Shown: positions 22,426 to 35,395, numbered from the stretch's first letter. The stretch: 55,574 nucleotides of DNA from Polymyxa betae (GCA_003693705.1 RBZT01000715.1:1-55574), one strand, 5' to 3'. Numbers and translations are program-made. The notes: a model not told the origin generated them from the letters alone.

Positions 22426-23404
22426 TCAAAAGCCAGCTTAATTGATGATGTTCCTCGACCGAGCAGACCATCGATCACTGCCATGATCATGATTTTCATG
22501 TCTTGTGAAGCGCCTGCGGAAAATGCTCAGCGAACTAAACACAGTCCAAACCATTCTGAAGGCCTTACTTTTGACTAGCTGAGCTGGATCATACAGAATC
22601 ACGGTTTTCGCCGTTGGCGGCGATCTCCAGCAACAAATACACTTCGCTCTTAAATAAAGTTAGCCATGTGGTTGATGGTCCATTATTGAAATCAAAACCC
22701 TACATTAAAGCAGGCCATAAGAACCATTTTTTACCTTCAAAATAAAGCTTCAAGATGTTCGAAGCGAACATCTCTCGCTTATGGAGAACGAATTCATCGA
22801 CCACAGTGGTAAAAGGTCGCAGATTTGTCCAAAAATAGCTCCACACATGATTTGGAAGGCAGCTGATGCTGATGTTGAGTTTCGGGCATTCCACGTACCA
22901 GCAAATAAATGCATCGAGAAGATCGACACTGAGCATGCCAGTGTTCCGATACTTGTTTTGAAGAGCTCTCTGGACATCCCTGTCACCCCGTAACAGGGTG
23001 AGATAAAGATATCCTCGCCATAGTTCTGGAGATATAAGGTTGCGGTTCCATTTCACTGGCGAGGCACAGCTCTTCTTTAGTGCTTTACAATCACGAGATG
23101 CCAATACAAGCCGCAAGCGAGACGAATGAGTGGTGGTGACATTAGGGTCCCTTGGGGATCTCGCAGGACATCGAAAACGCACTCCCATGGACAGTAAAGA
23201 CTAGAGTGTATAGCAATGAAGCCTATGCTTAGAAGACTGCCGCAACGCCTGCTGAATGATATCAGCAGGATCCGAACCCAACCCGAATGTTTGTGTTTGG
23301 AAGTCGGGGCTCATTGCTCATTATTTGCACACAGAGGTTGCGGGCTGCGCCGTGTCTCTTAAGTCGAATCTTTTACTTTTAAAGATTGGCAGTCTGATTC
23401 CCTC
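22426..23404. other. No firm gene; one long minus-strand ORF
   Basis: The minus-strand ORF 23188-22700 (162 residues, starting MGVRFRCPARSPRDPNVTTT) is open and includes SPELWRGYLYLTLLRGDRDV and VVDEFVLHKREMFASNILKL. I recognise no family. It may be an exon of the broken gene to its left. The rest of the stretch holds nothing visible. Confidence 0.25.
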
Positions 23405-24154
23405 ATGGTCCTGTATCATATCGTTTTATTTCGAGTTCGTAAGGGTACATCATCGCAGGCTGTTGCGACGTTAGAGGACGAATTACGGGCCCTGACACAG
23501 CCGATCCCTTTCATTCACCACCTTGCCGGTATTTGCTACGAGACATCCTGAGGCCGACTTTTAATTCAGCTCATAGTCGGTGCTCATGATAACCTGATTT
23601 ATGAAGGATATAAACCACGAAATCAAGGTTTTCATTTTTTTTAAGCTATCAGCGCTAGATTTGCTCAAAGTTATTGAATCGTGGTAGACTACACTCATGC
23701 TTTGCTGGTAACTCTGGAAAATGGCGAAGATCTGAAAAAATATGCCAATCATCCCGCTCACCTTGCATGCGTTGAGAAACACATCAAACCATGTAAGCCG
23801 TAATGTACAACTTCCTGCATTGCCCTCTAAAATTTCTGTTTGAAAATATGCTTCCTTCTTCGTAAACTTGAATTCCACATTTCGTTCTCATTATTAAAAA
23901 GCTGATCGTTCTGCTACACAGTGTCCGATGCTGTGCTCGCGGTTGACTTTATGGACGGCGCCTCCCAGAATGGTTTCACTAAGCAGCTCGAATCGCCAAA
24001 AGCGGCATTAGGCTCTTGGAAAAGACTACAGCGTCAAGCAGCTCCAATGCTGAAGCCTCTGGGATTTGTCGCCTTGGGTGCTGCCCTTACCCTAGCTGTC
24101 ACATCATTCTGGCGGCCTAAGTCTCTTCCCTCGACACAGCAACATCAACACTAG
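23405..24154 (+). CDS. Stress-responsive A/B-barrel (Dabb) protein with C-terminal membrane anchor
   Basis: Four exons (23405-23528, 23577-23627, 23688-23792, 23922-24154) with matching phases give 170 residues. Residues 1-100 form a Dabb domain: MVLYHIVLFRVRKGTSSQAV, PIPFIHHLAGVGAHDN, DYTHALLVTLENGEDLKKYA, NHPAHLACVEKHIKPL, VLAVDFMD. This is the full ferredoxin-like pattern (H.VlFr.k, G.n, yTHal, Y..HP.H, D). The C-terminal 60 residues carry a hydrophobic segment (PLGFVALGAALTLAVTSF) and a short polar tail, as in tail-anchored proteins. Dabb domains dimerise and occur in plant salt/boiling-stable proteins and in polyketide cyclases; the activity here is unknown. The first exon alone is too short to show up as a long ORF, and the minus-strand ORF over 23561-23878 is its shadow. 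Confidence 0.85.
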
Positions 24155-25378
24155 ACGAATATATACAGATATTTCGACCTTCACCGGAACTCATTCCTTC
24201 CATCTGGACTATTGTATGTATTCTTGTGGAAAGTTTGATTGTTTCGAACAAATTCTTCATATGTCATGTGATATTCATCGACCATCGTTAACGAAGCCAC
24301 AATTTGAAAGCTGTTGCATGTAGGTTGAGGCAAAAAATTCTCTCTGATCAGTTCACTTCTGACGAGTTCGCAGGACTGCCACGATAATCATTCTATATAT
24401 TTGTGAAAGTCGCTCGAGCTTATTTATCAAAGCAGAAAGCCCTAGTCTGTTTCGCTACATAGGAGGTGAGTAAGGCACAATGAAAAAGTCAGCATCATTT
24501 CTAGAGATGCGCGTCGCTTCTACGACTGTTGTATACTGTCGAATTTTATGGATCCTAGCTGCAGTATCAATTACTTTTGAAACCACCAGATTCGCTTATG
24601 AGCATTTCACGGCAAACGCAGCATGCCAGTTTGGCTGCTTCCTGCCTGTTTGTAGCATGCAATACTTACCATATTCATAATAACTTATTTGTCAGATATC
24701 GTAATAATAAGGCTCAATGTGTTGCAGGATTTCATCTTGCTGCATTTTTGATATTTCTCTTTTGAGTATTGCACAAATCGACATACTTCTTCATTTCATT
24801 CTGTGGCATTCATGCAGTCACGCAGTTCTGATTTATGATGCTTGATAATGTGGCAGATTCGAGCTTGGCCGAGCAGCGATGATTCCAGTTTCCTTGCATT
24901 TTTCAGCTGCACTATATCTCTAACGTTGAATAGAACAGGAGATAGCTGAATTTTCTGCTTGGTTTAATTCTCAAACGATCACATTAATAGACCTCTGGAG
25001 CAATGAAAAGCGAGTGTCAGTAACTTGTGCCAGGTTGCAAATCCCATAAACTGAGAAACTTAAACTGAAAGTATTTTTGCCTTGAAACGATCAGTCACAA
25101 TCGGTCAAATCAGTGCACTATGCAATCAGGTTCTGATTGCAATTGGTTAAGCTCGGCTATCGAGGCGACTATCTATTGCACCTCAACGTAGCTATAAATT
25201 TTGAATCTTGCTTTCCAAGTTGTCAAAGCTGCTTTAGATGGCAACCCATTCGAGACGATATCAATCAGCAATTGGCAGATTATATTCGATCGCGCCGAAC
25301 TGAAGGCTCGCAGGTGAGAGCCCTGGCAGCTCAATGCTCTGCATTGACTAAAAGACAGAGTAGATCGTTCAAGGTCTC
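24155..25378. other. Intergenic; possible upstream exon of the TBC-like gene
   Basis: No supported gene up to about 25230. From 25237 to 25315 a plus-strand stretch reads WQPIRDDINQQLADYIRSRR after CTTTAG and ends at a CAG/GTGAGA donor. It is very probably an upstream exon of the next gene, but the start codon and the join to 25379 could not be settled. Confidence 0.35.
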
Positions 25379-26839
25379 ATGATGCTAGCGGGTGAGCGCT
25401 TCTCGACCGATTATTTGAGCGATATTCAGAGTCAACGCGAGCTGCTTTACGAGCCGTTCATGAGCAACGACCACCGTGCCAAGCTCAGCGAGCGCCTCCG
25501 AGCCGAATTGCAACAATGGTCGAAGCAGAAATCCGAGACGATCATCACTGCCGAATTCCGCAAGGCGGCCGTTAAGATTGTCGCCGACGCTGCTCTTGAG
25601 AGTTATGTTCAACCGGCCGCGAACCGCGGCTCCCGACGCAGCCGCATTATTATAGGTAGAGATTAGCAAAATGAAAATCAGGAGTTTAATCCCTGCCAGA
25701 TGATGACACCAGAACATCGGTTTTACGAGATGTTGTTGCACAAAGTGAGAAACTTGCAGAAGGTGATGAAAAGGCTTCTGTAGACAAATTGGTAGTGAAG
25801 TTAGCTGATAGGATTGGTGGCGCTGTATAAGCGATATCCGGGGCTGGGGTATGACCCCATAACCCTAATCGGGCTGAAACTCTGTCCTACGTTAAGGTCG
25901 TTCGTCTGGGAGCGGCGTCTGAATCAGCATGGCCTGACACAACGCCTGCGAATATCGCTAGCCGAGACGATCGCGGCCAGGAATCTGGCCTCGGCGGATG
26001 CGTCGCCGTTGAAGCCACTCATCGAGCGCATCTTCGTGACGGTCGCCAGAGATCGCGACTTCATCTCGGAAACGCTTCATGACCTATTTCAAGCTCGAAG
26101 GCCAATCTGCATCGACGTCATGAATCGCTATCACATTTATACCGGCAAAGTTCGATATCGCTGTTGCTTACTGTTTTATGTCTGACGTTTTGCAGTATGG
26201 AGCCCGATATTGCGTTCTTCTTCTAACCATGATTCAAGTATCATCTTCAGCATGTTTTTCTGCATTCACTTAAGCGTTGGATAGGCGTTCCCGAACCTCG
26301 ACGATGCCGACGAGATTCTCTCCCGATTTACGGCCTTGACAAACCAAAGGCCATTGTTAGCCGTAGTAGAATTCGCCGACGAGGTCGTACGGCGATTAGC
26401 GGCGCTGGATCCGAAGCTCTCTGGTCATACTGCCGATCTTGGTCGGAGTTCGCTACTGAACGCGAATCTGGATCGCGGCGCCAAAGGCCTGGCGATAGCG
26501 CTGAATCTTTCCAGAGTCGTGGCGAAGTGGCTCGAATACGGGTTTGTCGGGTTCTTGCTGCCGAACTCACTTTTGTATATCTGGGATCAATGCATGCTGA
26601 TCGGATGGGATTCTGCAATGGCCGATTGCTGTCTAGTAGTATTGGAACTGCTCAAGCCGCAGATCTTGCAGGTATTTGTCTTGAAACATGCCCAGCGGCC
26701 ATTATATCTGATTACGATATTGCAGGCGTCCACAATTGAAGAACTTGACCACATCACTGTGATCGCAACTGGCGATTTAACACTGAAATCGGTTCGTGAG
26801 CTATTCCTGAAAGTTCGACAGCAGGATGGGAGCATGTGA
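25379..26839 (+). CDS. TBC-like (Rab-GAP fold) protein, non-canonical
   Basis: Multi-exon. It probably starts upstream (see 25237-25315); ATG 25379 is the earliest safe in-frame start. Segments in order: MMLAGERFSTDYLSDIQSQR, DDDTRTSVLRDVVAQ, LVALYKRYPGLGYDPITLIG, LRSFVWERRLNQHGL, DVMNRYHIYTGK/YGARYCVLLL, AFPNLDDADEILSRFTAL, then SLLYIWDQCMLIGWDSAMAD. Small introns end at CCAG 25698 or so, CTGATAG 25811, TTTGCAG 26195, GGATAG 26283. The lR..vW...L, the Y...tG and the IWD...l.G pattern recall the TBC domain of Rab GTPase-activating proteins. The catalytic Arg and Gln fingers are not visible. If it is TBC, it may be a pseudo-GAP in membrane traffic. Confidence 0.45.
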
Positions 26840-27040
26840 AAAACTGTCAACAAAGTATGCATCTACAACGAAATCTTCACTCAATTTGTTAACGTTTTAG
26901 CATCAGTAAAATATTTAAAGCTTAATATTTCTCTATAACAACAGATGGCTTCATGATGAATAAGCTTGATAACCTTTGGCTCAATCAAAATCGACCTGCC
27001 TGGCAATTTGAGTTGTAATCAAGATCGTTTATACATTGCA

Positions 27041-28969
27041 CTATAACATTGGAAGCCCCCTGGTGTTCCCGATAGGCGCATAGCGAATCGGACCACGTTT
27101 GGCGCTGTTTCGGACGAGAAAGAACGCGATCACCAGGATAAGAACAGGAAGGACAAACACCCATAGATTACTGATTGAAAACTTCGTATTTCTTGGTGCT
27201 GGCAACGCCAGAATTTCGGGCCTGTCAGGGAGAACGCTTCTTCTCGCTGCCTTTAGACGTAATGCTTCAAACAGGACCGATCCGATGGCCCAATCAATTC
27301 CAACACCGCCAACTTCACGAATAAATTTGACATTCGGAAACTTGTCGTTGATTTTTAAGCCCTTTGTTAACACCGAATGGATATATGCAGCACTGAAGCA
27401 GCGTTTAGCCGCCTCTTCGGGTGGGTCTTTGGTGAACCGGTCTGAGATTGCTTTCAAATCTTTACCACACCATTCTTGAGCAATCGAGTATAGTTGATCA
27501 GGGGAGCCAGCGACATCGAAGAAATCGCTGGTATAGTAAAAGTTCTCGATCGCTACAAACTCGATGCCTGCTGTCGATGGTGAATAAACTCCATTAAAGC
27601 TGCACGACTGGACCGCTGGACATTGATCGAGTTGTAAGAGAGGAGGCATCAACGCCATACATTGACCAAAATCTCCCGGACGCGACGTCTCAGGAACACA
27701 TGGGTTCTTTGAACCCGACCTAAGCACAAATTAATCCAACCAATCAGGTGAAATACTGGAAAATGGCAAAACAACAACGAGAACTGAGTGGGACAAAAGT
27801 GCAAAAGAAAGAATTTTACAGAAGACAATCAGATCATACCCAATATTGACCTCAAGCCGATCAAGCGCTTGATCTAAACCATATCCTAGAAACGAATGCG
27901 TATACAGAGGGTAGATCTGACCGCCAATCGGTACTGGCAGAATGGCCCTCTCATCGACCTGAGCGATATTAGCTGGTGGAAGAAGGCACAAAAAATCAGC
28001 CGAACCTTTTCGTTGGGATTGGGGATGAAAGAGACTTGCATGGAGGCGCCACCCATCTCGATGACCCCAATAGGGCTCAAATGAGCGTTCGGTTGTGTGC
28101 CAAACCGGCCCAATAAATAGTTGGCCGCAATCCATCCGAATGTTCCTTCTTCTTTTCCTGTGATGACATTCGCCCAATCGCGTTCGAACTGAAAAGCCTG
28201 GAAACAAGATTAGCAAAGAGAAATATGTAGGCCTCCATTTAAAACGCCAAAAAGAATGGAGTGCTAAACCTGGAAAAAAAAGTGGAAACTTTTGCGAAAC
28301 GTGCAAGCTAAATAATAAGGCCGACCGTTCTAGAGATTGCTTCCGCACAATGATCCAGGATCTCAGCAGCTTCTGATTGGGTAACAGATCGAAGACCCGC
28401 TGTAGCTTTCAAGAAGACAGGAGTCCTCCTCCAATGTGATTGCGGCACATTGTCCAAGGCATGTTCCAGTAAATCCCGAATGGACTGAGCAGCCTGAGCT
28501 GGATTCGACGTATATGATGATAGACCCGGTTTCACTTTATGTGTGAATTTCGACTAAAAAATTTCGCATTAGAAAACAAGATTTCCCAATGAATAACCAG
28601 ATGATCTTTAACAAAAATAGTCTGAAATCTGCATGCAACAACCAGCTGAAAATCAAAAAGAAACTTTCGATAAAAGATGCGGTGCAAGCAAAACCATTCG
28701 AACCAACACAATCAGAAATCTGGCTCGAAGCACTCAACAAAGCCGTCAGGCTTTCCGGATGGTGTTTGAAATCAAAACTGGGGCCAGACCTTGACTTCCG
28801 GCAGTGTCGATTCTTGGTGCATGTTCACGAGATGGACATGGACTCGGGAGCCGCTACTGCCGCCGTCTATCGTAACCATATACATGAGACCGTCATCGTC
28901 GCCTGCGACCAGGGCGGCTACGACGCAGACTACAGCGACTCCGGCGCCGAATAGCAAGCCCAGGCGCAT
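27041..28969 (-). CDS. Ecto-nucleoside triphosphate diphosphohydrolase (apyrase, GDA1/CD39 family)
   Basis: Multi-exon on the minus strand; ATG 28969 and the final codon at 27041. Exon 1 carries TM1 (LFGAGVAVVCVVAALVAG, ~6-23) and ACR1 DGGSSGSRVHV (~35-45). It joins at GTCAAG to SKFTHKVKPGLSSYTSN. Then come ACR2 KATAGLRS, ACR3 GKEEGTFGWIAANYLLG and ACR4 GVIEMGGASMQVSF. Further down are VGGVGIDWAIGS (ACR5) and a second TM (LWVFVLPVLILVIAFFLV) before a short cytosolic tail. Two membrane anchors and all five apyrase-conserved regions define a CD39-like enzyme that splits NTPs and NDPs outside the cell or in the secretory lumen. Cysteines in the second lobe fit disulfides. The introns in 27720-27900 and 28200-28310 were not fixed exactly. 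Confidence 0.92.
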
Positions 28970-30076
28970 ACGTCGTCGGAGTAGTTGGGCGGTGTGCGTC
29001 CGAAAGCGCCGATTGCGGTATGGCGGCAGGTTGCTGCTCTCAACCTTCTTCTCGATCTTGGGGGTGATGGGGTCTCACCCGGCTTTTCTCAATATTGCAG
29101 CGATAAGTGAACCGTTGGAGTCGTTATTGTGGATCGGCACAGACAATCGAGGATATTTTTTTGTTCAAAATGAAATCGTGCTCATTTGGCCATTTCCGAT
29201 CAATTTGCCAATGTTATAAAAAAATAATCCAGAACTACAAAAATTTATCACCCATTGCATTGAACTTGCTCAGCATTTTTCGCTGCTGTAGCTCCAGAAT
29301 TAGAGATCGCTTACAGTTACCGATTCAAAACTTTCCAGAAACTTTGCATATTTTTTCAAAATCGTTACGTGTTTTTTTCAAAATTTTGAAAGCTGTGCTA
29401 AATGCTAAACCCGAGGTGTAAGCCCCAGAAATTGGATCGTATCGTTTTTACAAATCAGAACTAGTATCATGCTGTATGTGTGTTTTGATGCTGTTGGATG
29501 TTGGCATGGTGTACAGTATTGTCGTAGGTAGTTTTGGCGACCAGGGCGAAGCCCTTCTGATGATCCTGTGTCTCAACCGATCGTGCATCCCACGAATCCA
29601 TCCACAATCGCGAAGCCAATCTTCATCTTTCTGCGACCCTGAATTATAACCAGTATTTTTCAAGTACACTGTCAATCGTTGAGCAGGAAGTCGTCGAGTC
29701 TTGACCAGCAGCTTTTCACACGCTCACAGTCATTCGAAGAGGTTATGGACACAGCTGCGAGAAAACTTCTATCTCAACAATGTACTGAAAAACTTCATGG
29801 TGATGGGTCTTTCTAACAAGGCCAACTGGGCCGTTTGGTTTCCTTGATGCCCGTAAGCGAAGGGTTGCTGGCTGACTATGGGCGGGTGGGGTCATGGGGT
29901 TAGTTACATATGGGTGGGGTCATGCGGTTAGTTAGAGACAGGTCCTGCTTCGCGTGATGGATCGGGTGCCCTCATTCTCTTACTGTCTTCATAACTAATA
30001 CGACGACGCCGCCTGCATTTGTCGAGGCCATGTGACGAGTATAGTGCCAGATTGAATCTGAGTACGACAAAGATCC
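28970..30076. other. Divergent intergenic region (apyrase / CFAP44)
   Basis: No supported gene in 1.1 kb. ORFs on both strands are short and lack family features. The 28-bp-period repeat at 29885-29935 lies 140 bp before the CFAP44 start. Promoters of both flanking genes must lie here. Confidence 0.4.
29885..29935. repeat. Two-copy 23-bp direct repeat upstream of CFAP44
   Basis: The 23-bp unit GGGTGGGGTCATGNGGTTAG followed by TTA occurs at 29885-29907 and 29913-29935 with one mismatch (28-bp period). It lies 142 bp upstream of the CFAP44 start, so it may hold duplicated regulatory sites (TGACC/GGTCA-like cores). Confidence 0.5.
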
Positions 30077-33000
30077 ATGTCGGCTGAAGAGGCCAGGCCT
30101 GAACCTGAGCCAGATCAGGCGGCGTCGGCGCCGGATCGGGTCTACGATGCTGATAAACTCTGGCCTGATTATGGCATTGGCCAGATGTCCAGATGTTGTG
30201 CTGTTTTGCATGGCTCGTTAGGATACTCAACCCATCGGTCAAATCTGTATTTTCTGAAATCACCAGACATTATAGTATATATTGCTGGGCATCAGCTTAT
30301 TTTCGTGACGCTAGAAACCGGAGAGAAATCGTTTCTATCGAGTCATGATGCAGCAATTGGAGCCATAGCTATCCATCCATCTAATAACTTTATCGCTGTT
30401 GCCGAAGGAAATGTTATCGTTGTGTATTCGTTCCCGAAATTAGACCCTGTTCGAGTGCTTCGACAAGGAAGTGAACGTGGCTATGCCGATTTAACTTTCA
30501 ACTCAATTGGCGACCAATTAGCGTCAATTGGGACTGAACCCGACTATCAGCTGATTATTTGGAATTGGGACCAGGAGAAGATCCTGCTACGTACGAAAGC
30601 GTTCAGCCAGGATATATATCGGGTGAGGTTCTCGCCTCGTTATGCTGGACGATTAGTCACATGTGGTACTGGACATATTCGATTTTGGACCATGGCCCGG
30701 ACGTTCACTGGAATGAAGCTACAAGGACATATTGGGAAATTCGGTGCCATCGACCTCTCAGATATCGCCGCTTTCGCCGAATTGCCTGATGGGAAAGTCA
30801 TTTGTGGAACTGAATCGGGCGACTTGCTTGTCTGGGAAGACGCCTTAATTGCGTACACGATTGTGCAATCGGATGGAAAGTCGTGCCATGAAGGAATGAT
30901 TGAGCATATCGATGTTGACCAGAACGGCACCCAACTAGTTACGGCTGCCAGAGATGGAAAAATAAAGCGCTGGAATATCGAAGAATTGGCGTTCGTTGAT
31001 GTCCCAGATCATGACCGCTACTATCGAATGATGCCAACTAACGTTTATACATTACCAGACATATCGATAGTGACGCTTGTGGAAGCTGACAAGAGCCGGT
31101 GCTTTATTCAAAACCTCAACGGATCGATTCTGTCTGTTCAGTTAACCGATCCACCTCAGATTACGGTTTTACATCAATTCCATTCCGGCTCGATTTCTGC
31201 AGTATTAACATTACCAAACGCATACGAGGCTATCACTTTCGGCTGCGATCGAACTATACGCCTCTGGGATTTGATCTCGCTGAAATTGATCTGTGAACAG
31301 CAGTATCCGACTTCCATTACATCTGCGATCTGGGCCACGAAGCGTATTGCTGTCGCTGGGTTCTCTGACGGTACCATACGATGTCTGGACGTCAATTCCG
31401 GATCTATCCATCTAGCCTTTGCTTGTAAACCACATCGAAAGCCAGTACAATGTCTGGCTTCCAGCTTGTCAAATCTAGCAACTGCATCTTCTGACCAAAC
31501 CGTATTCTTGTTTCATATCGCACTCGAAACAAAATTCTCTTTAAATCCTATCGGGTTCATCAACATCAGTGGTGCTATTCACTCTTTGGACTTCGATCCA
31601 GTGCATGATGACGTGTTAATCATAGCAGCTGGACAGCAGCTTCATCGGCTAAAATGTCCCAAGCCCGGCTCGATTGATACGACTGCCTCTTACGAGATTG
31701 CAGCTGACATCTCATCATTTATTATCGATTTGCAATCGGTTGTTTCTGCTAAGAAATTGCGGCAAATTCGAGCGCATGCTGAATCGCAGACAGCATCTGC
31801 TGAAAGCGCAGTCGATGCCAATTCCCAACTAAATATTTCTGCTAGTGTCAATGCGGCAGCAGATGAGCACTGTAATCAGCCGGAAATACGCTGTGTAAAA
31901 TACTCTCGTGACGGGGCCAGCATCCATGTGGCGTTCGATGGCGACGATTACGGTCCGATGGTTTTCAACTGCGATTCCAACACCCTTTCTTTGTTGTCGT
32001 ATCACGAATTACTAAGCAATGGGGTCGTCTGCCAAATCCAACTTGGAATGGAATCTGATATATGTGTCTCTTTATCTGACGGTTCTGTGGAATTACGACG
32101 CAATGATGCCGCTATTCGAATTGTTGGACATGATCGCGGGCTGGTCTGTCATAACCTGTCATTCGATGGGCGATTATTAGTTACATCTGGTGCGGATGGC
32201 AATGTTCACGTTTACCGAGTCAGTATCGATCGTGCATGGGAGTATTATCGGCTGCTTGTTCCCGATCAAGAAATTCAATTAGATTCGGTTGACGCCATCG
32301 TAGGCACATTGCCTGAACCGCAGCAGCAAACCCAGCAAGCGGTTGAATATTCAAGTCAAGATATCACAGATCAAACAGCATATTCATTGCAGGAGGCAAA
32401 ACTTAAGCAGGGAGCCGATAACGAGCAAGCTGCTGCCGAATTCAGGAAGAACCATATACGCGAACAAATTCGGAAAATGCGACAAGAATTTGTCGAAATC
32501 CAGAATCAATGTGAAAAGTTGGGCATCGCCCTCCCAGTCGATGTCGACCCGACTTTGATTTCGCGATTACAAGCACAAGCCGCGGCCGATATTGAACAGC
32601 TGCGTCAGGAACAGGCTTGGCATATTGAACGTCGTATTGTCGCCCTGAACAAGCTGAAGAAACGTTATCTGGATCAACTTATAGTTGAGCATATCGAGCT
32701 GCGAGCGATTCGCCGTCCGACCAGCGTTTCATCGTTCCGAACCGTGGAGTTCCCAGCTGCCCTGAAGAAAGACATCAATGCCGTTCGCGAGATCATTTCG
32801 GCAGCTCAACGTATCGATGAGAAGCGCCATCATGACTCTTTGCGAAAATCCACTAACGAGATTGTCCTCTCACTTCCATCGAAAACGACGCAACGCTCTT
32901 CAGCAATGGCTGTACAAAATTTACCGAAAGGTATGGAATCGTTATACAGGAGTACAGAAATCACATGTTTTTTTAGGTGATGCTCGAAAGCAGGAGAATT

Positions 33001-35395
33001 TAGCAAGGGGAATGCGGCGGGCTGAATTAGAGCGCTTGAAACCTAGCGCTAATGAAGCCCGTCCTGAGGACATCGAAGCAATTAGATATGCCGAAGAGAA
33101 CATGGGCGATTACAAGTTGAAATCTGCTGATTCTTATGTTGTTCCTGTTTCTCTGCGTGTCAATGCTGTGCAAAAACGCAGACAGATGCTGCTCATTCAG
33201 GAAAGTATGCAGAAGATCAAACTGGAATTCAACCAGCGGTTCTTGGCATTACGCGATATGAAGCGCCGCCTTATGGAGAACATCACCCGTGACGGAAAGC
33301 GTGTTAATGAGCTGAATCATATCCTCAACGATCTTGATGACGACAAGACGTACGAGACCAAACAATACCCAGACGAGTGGCCGGAAAATCGCGACCTGGT
33401 CACAAGAGATGATCTGAAACAGTATAAGAAATTGCTGAAAGAGCGACGCCTAGCACAGGAAACAGCGAAAAAATCCAATGCGTATGGGGGATCAACTGTC
33501 GCTGCTGAAGCAGCGGTCGCATCGGACAGTGATGATGGCGATGAGAATGTTGAGACAACTGTCACTAAGCAATCGTCGGGGATCGCAACCGAAATCAGTG
33601 AAAACGAAAAGTTACATTCAGATTTGCTGAAATCGCTGCCAAGATCAACCATGGAAAAACGGCGTCACGACGCCAAGCTTCGACTGCTTCGGCACGAGAG
33701 AGACACGCTTCGTGATAAAATTCGATCGACCATTATTGCGTTCGACGATGCTGTCGAGGAACTTCGCCAAGAGAAATTCCGACTGGAAGCCGACCTGAAG
33801 CAGACCGAAATCAAAATGCTGATTCTCTACCAAGAATTGCAATTACTTAAATCATTTGACGACAGAGAGGTAAACAGGTTTTGTGCTGTCCAGCCTTATT
33901 CCCATTAATGATTAATTAGTCAAAACTTTCAGCATCACTGGAAAGGAGTCGAGCCGATAAAGCACAGATTGTGCTCGATCTAACCGAATGTCAAGCGAAG
34001 ATCACCGATAAACTCAAAGAGATCACCGAATGGCAGGAGAAGGACCAGCGTCTCTCTGCAGAATTTCGGACGGTAGTCGGTGGTGATAAGCACCCAGCGT
34101 ATGCCGCCCTTTTGAAAATTTACAAAAGGAAAATCAAGCGGACCAAGAAGAAATCGGAATCGAATATGAACGATGACGAAGACGATGACCGTAGAAGTCT
34201 CGATGCTTCAGATGATGACAGTGACGATGATTTCATGAACGACTCGAATTCTGATAGCGATGATGACGACGACGACGCTTGTCCCCCAAATTGCGATAAC
34301 GTCACCTATGAACGTGTGCTGGAACTTCGAGAACGGCGTCTCGATCACGAGGACCAACTCGTTGTGTTTAATCGGGCTGTGGACGACCTGAAACAAACTA
34401 ACGATCGATTAATGGCCAGAGAGAAGGCCATCGATCGAGATCTACGAAACAACGATTCAGAGACGGAGGCATTCCAGAGTGAAAAGCAGCGAGCATTGAA
34501 TCAGATTGATGTCACCGTTCCGTTACGAATATCCCAGTTTCAGTACATGAGTGGAGATCCACCAGCACCGCCTGATACGTTAAGTCGAGCTTTGATATTT
34601 ACACAAACGTAACAATCCAGTTTATTGCCAGTCTACGATATAATTCTTGTCAGGGCTTTAGATCGACTACAAGATCGCATCAAGGTGCTTCAAACGGAGA
34701 AGGTCACTCTTCGCCGCGACCAGAACGACCTTCGGCAACAGCACAAGACGTTAACGCGAGAGTTGCGCTCAATGAGCGCCGCTATTGACGTTGAACGAAA
34801 ACGCTGTGAAGAAGTCCAGGTACTGAAATTCGGTCGCCTGGTTGATATCGACAAATTGGAATCGGCGTCGTCCAGTTCGATAGCGAACGAAATGGCCGCC
34901 CAACTGGAAAGCCTGCAGAAGCAATGGGCGAGGAAGCTGAGCGTTCTTGAACAGAAGATTTCCGAAGCCGACAAGCAGTGTTCTCTGGTGACCGGCGAGA
35001 ACACCAAATTGCTGCACCTGGTAGCCGAATTGACCTCCAGGCAATTTGAACTCGACCATCAGCTGAACGCCGCCTCAGAATCCCCTCATCTTGCTGACAG
35101 GTGACTTTTGATTTTAAATCGTTTTCATGTCTAACTCCATTTTGACAGTACTGGACCATCTGCTCGCCATGATGTTGAAGAGCGTATTCGCCTTGTGAAA
35201 CTGGTTCAGGCACAGGCCGACGAAATTGAACATCTGAAAGCAGAATTAGCAATGCTTCGTAGAAAAGGCGGTTATCTCTATGGACCTGGACCTGAACTTC
35301 ACAACCGACATAAGCAATTGGAACCAGGATTGACGAACGAGATTGTGGATGTGGCTGGCCTTCAAAGGGAAGATTCTGCCCTACCTCCGATATAA
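30077..35395 (+). CDS. CFAP44: Cilia- and flagella-associated protein 44 (WD40 plus coiled coil)
   Basis: The first exon (30077-32930) is long. Later exons start near 32977, 33946, 34655 and 35148; the total is about 1,700 residues. Residues ~50-750 form WD repeats with the CFAP44 signature: DIIVYIAGHQLIFVTLETGE, YADLTFNSIGDQLASIGTEP, KAFSQDIYRVRFSPRYAGRL, VTCGTGHIRFWTMARTFTGM, FAELPDGKVICGTESGDLLV. The rest is coiled coil, with an Asp-rich tract (34160-34280) and the typical VQVLKFGRLVDIDKLES motif. CFAP44 pairs with CFAP43 in the tether/tetherhead of inner-arm dynein f (I1) on axonemal doublets. Thus the organism builds motile flagella. An in-frame second exon extension at 33870-33877 (donor AG/GTTTTG) restores the frame into exon 3. 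Confidence 0.93.

Noticed and set aside
23561-23878. Minus-strand 105-residue ORF with a TM-like segment
   Set aside because: The plus strand here encodes exons 2 and 3 of the Dabb protein with exact family motifs, so the minus-strand ORF is antisense shadow.
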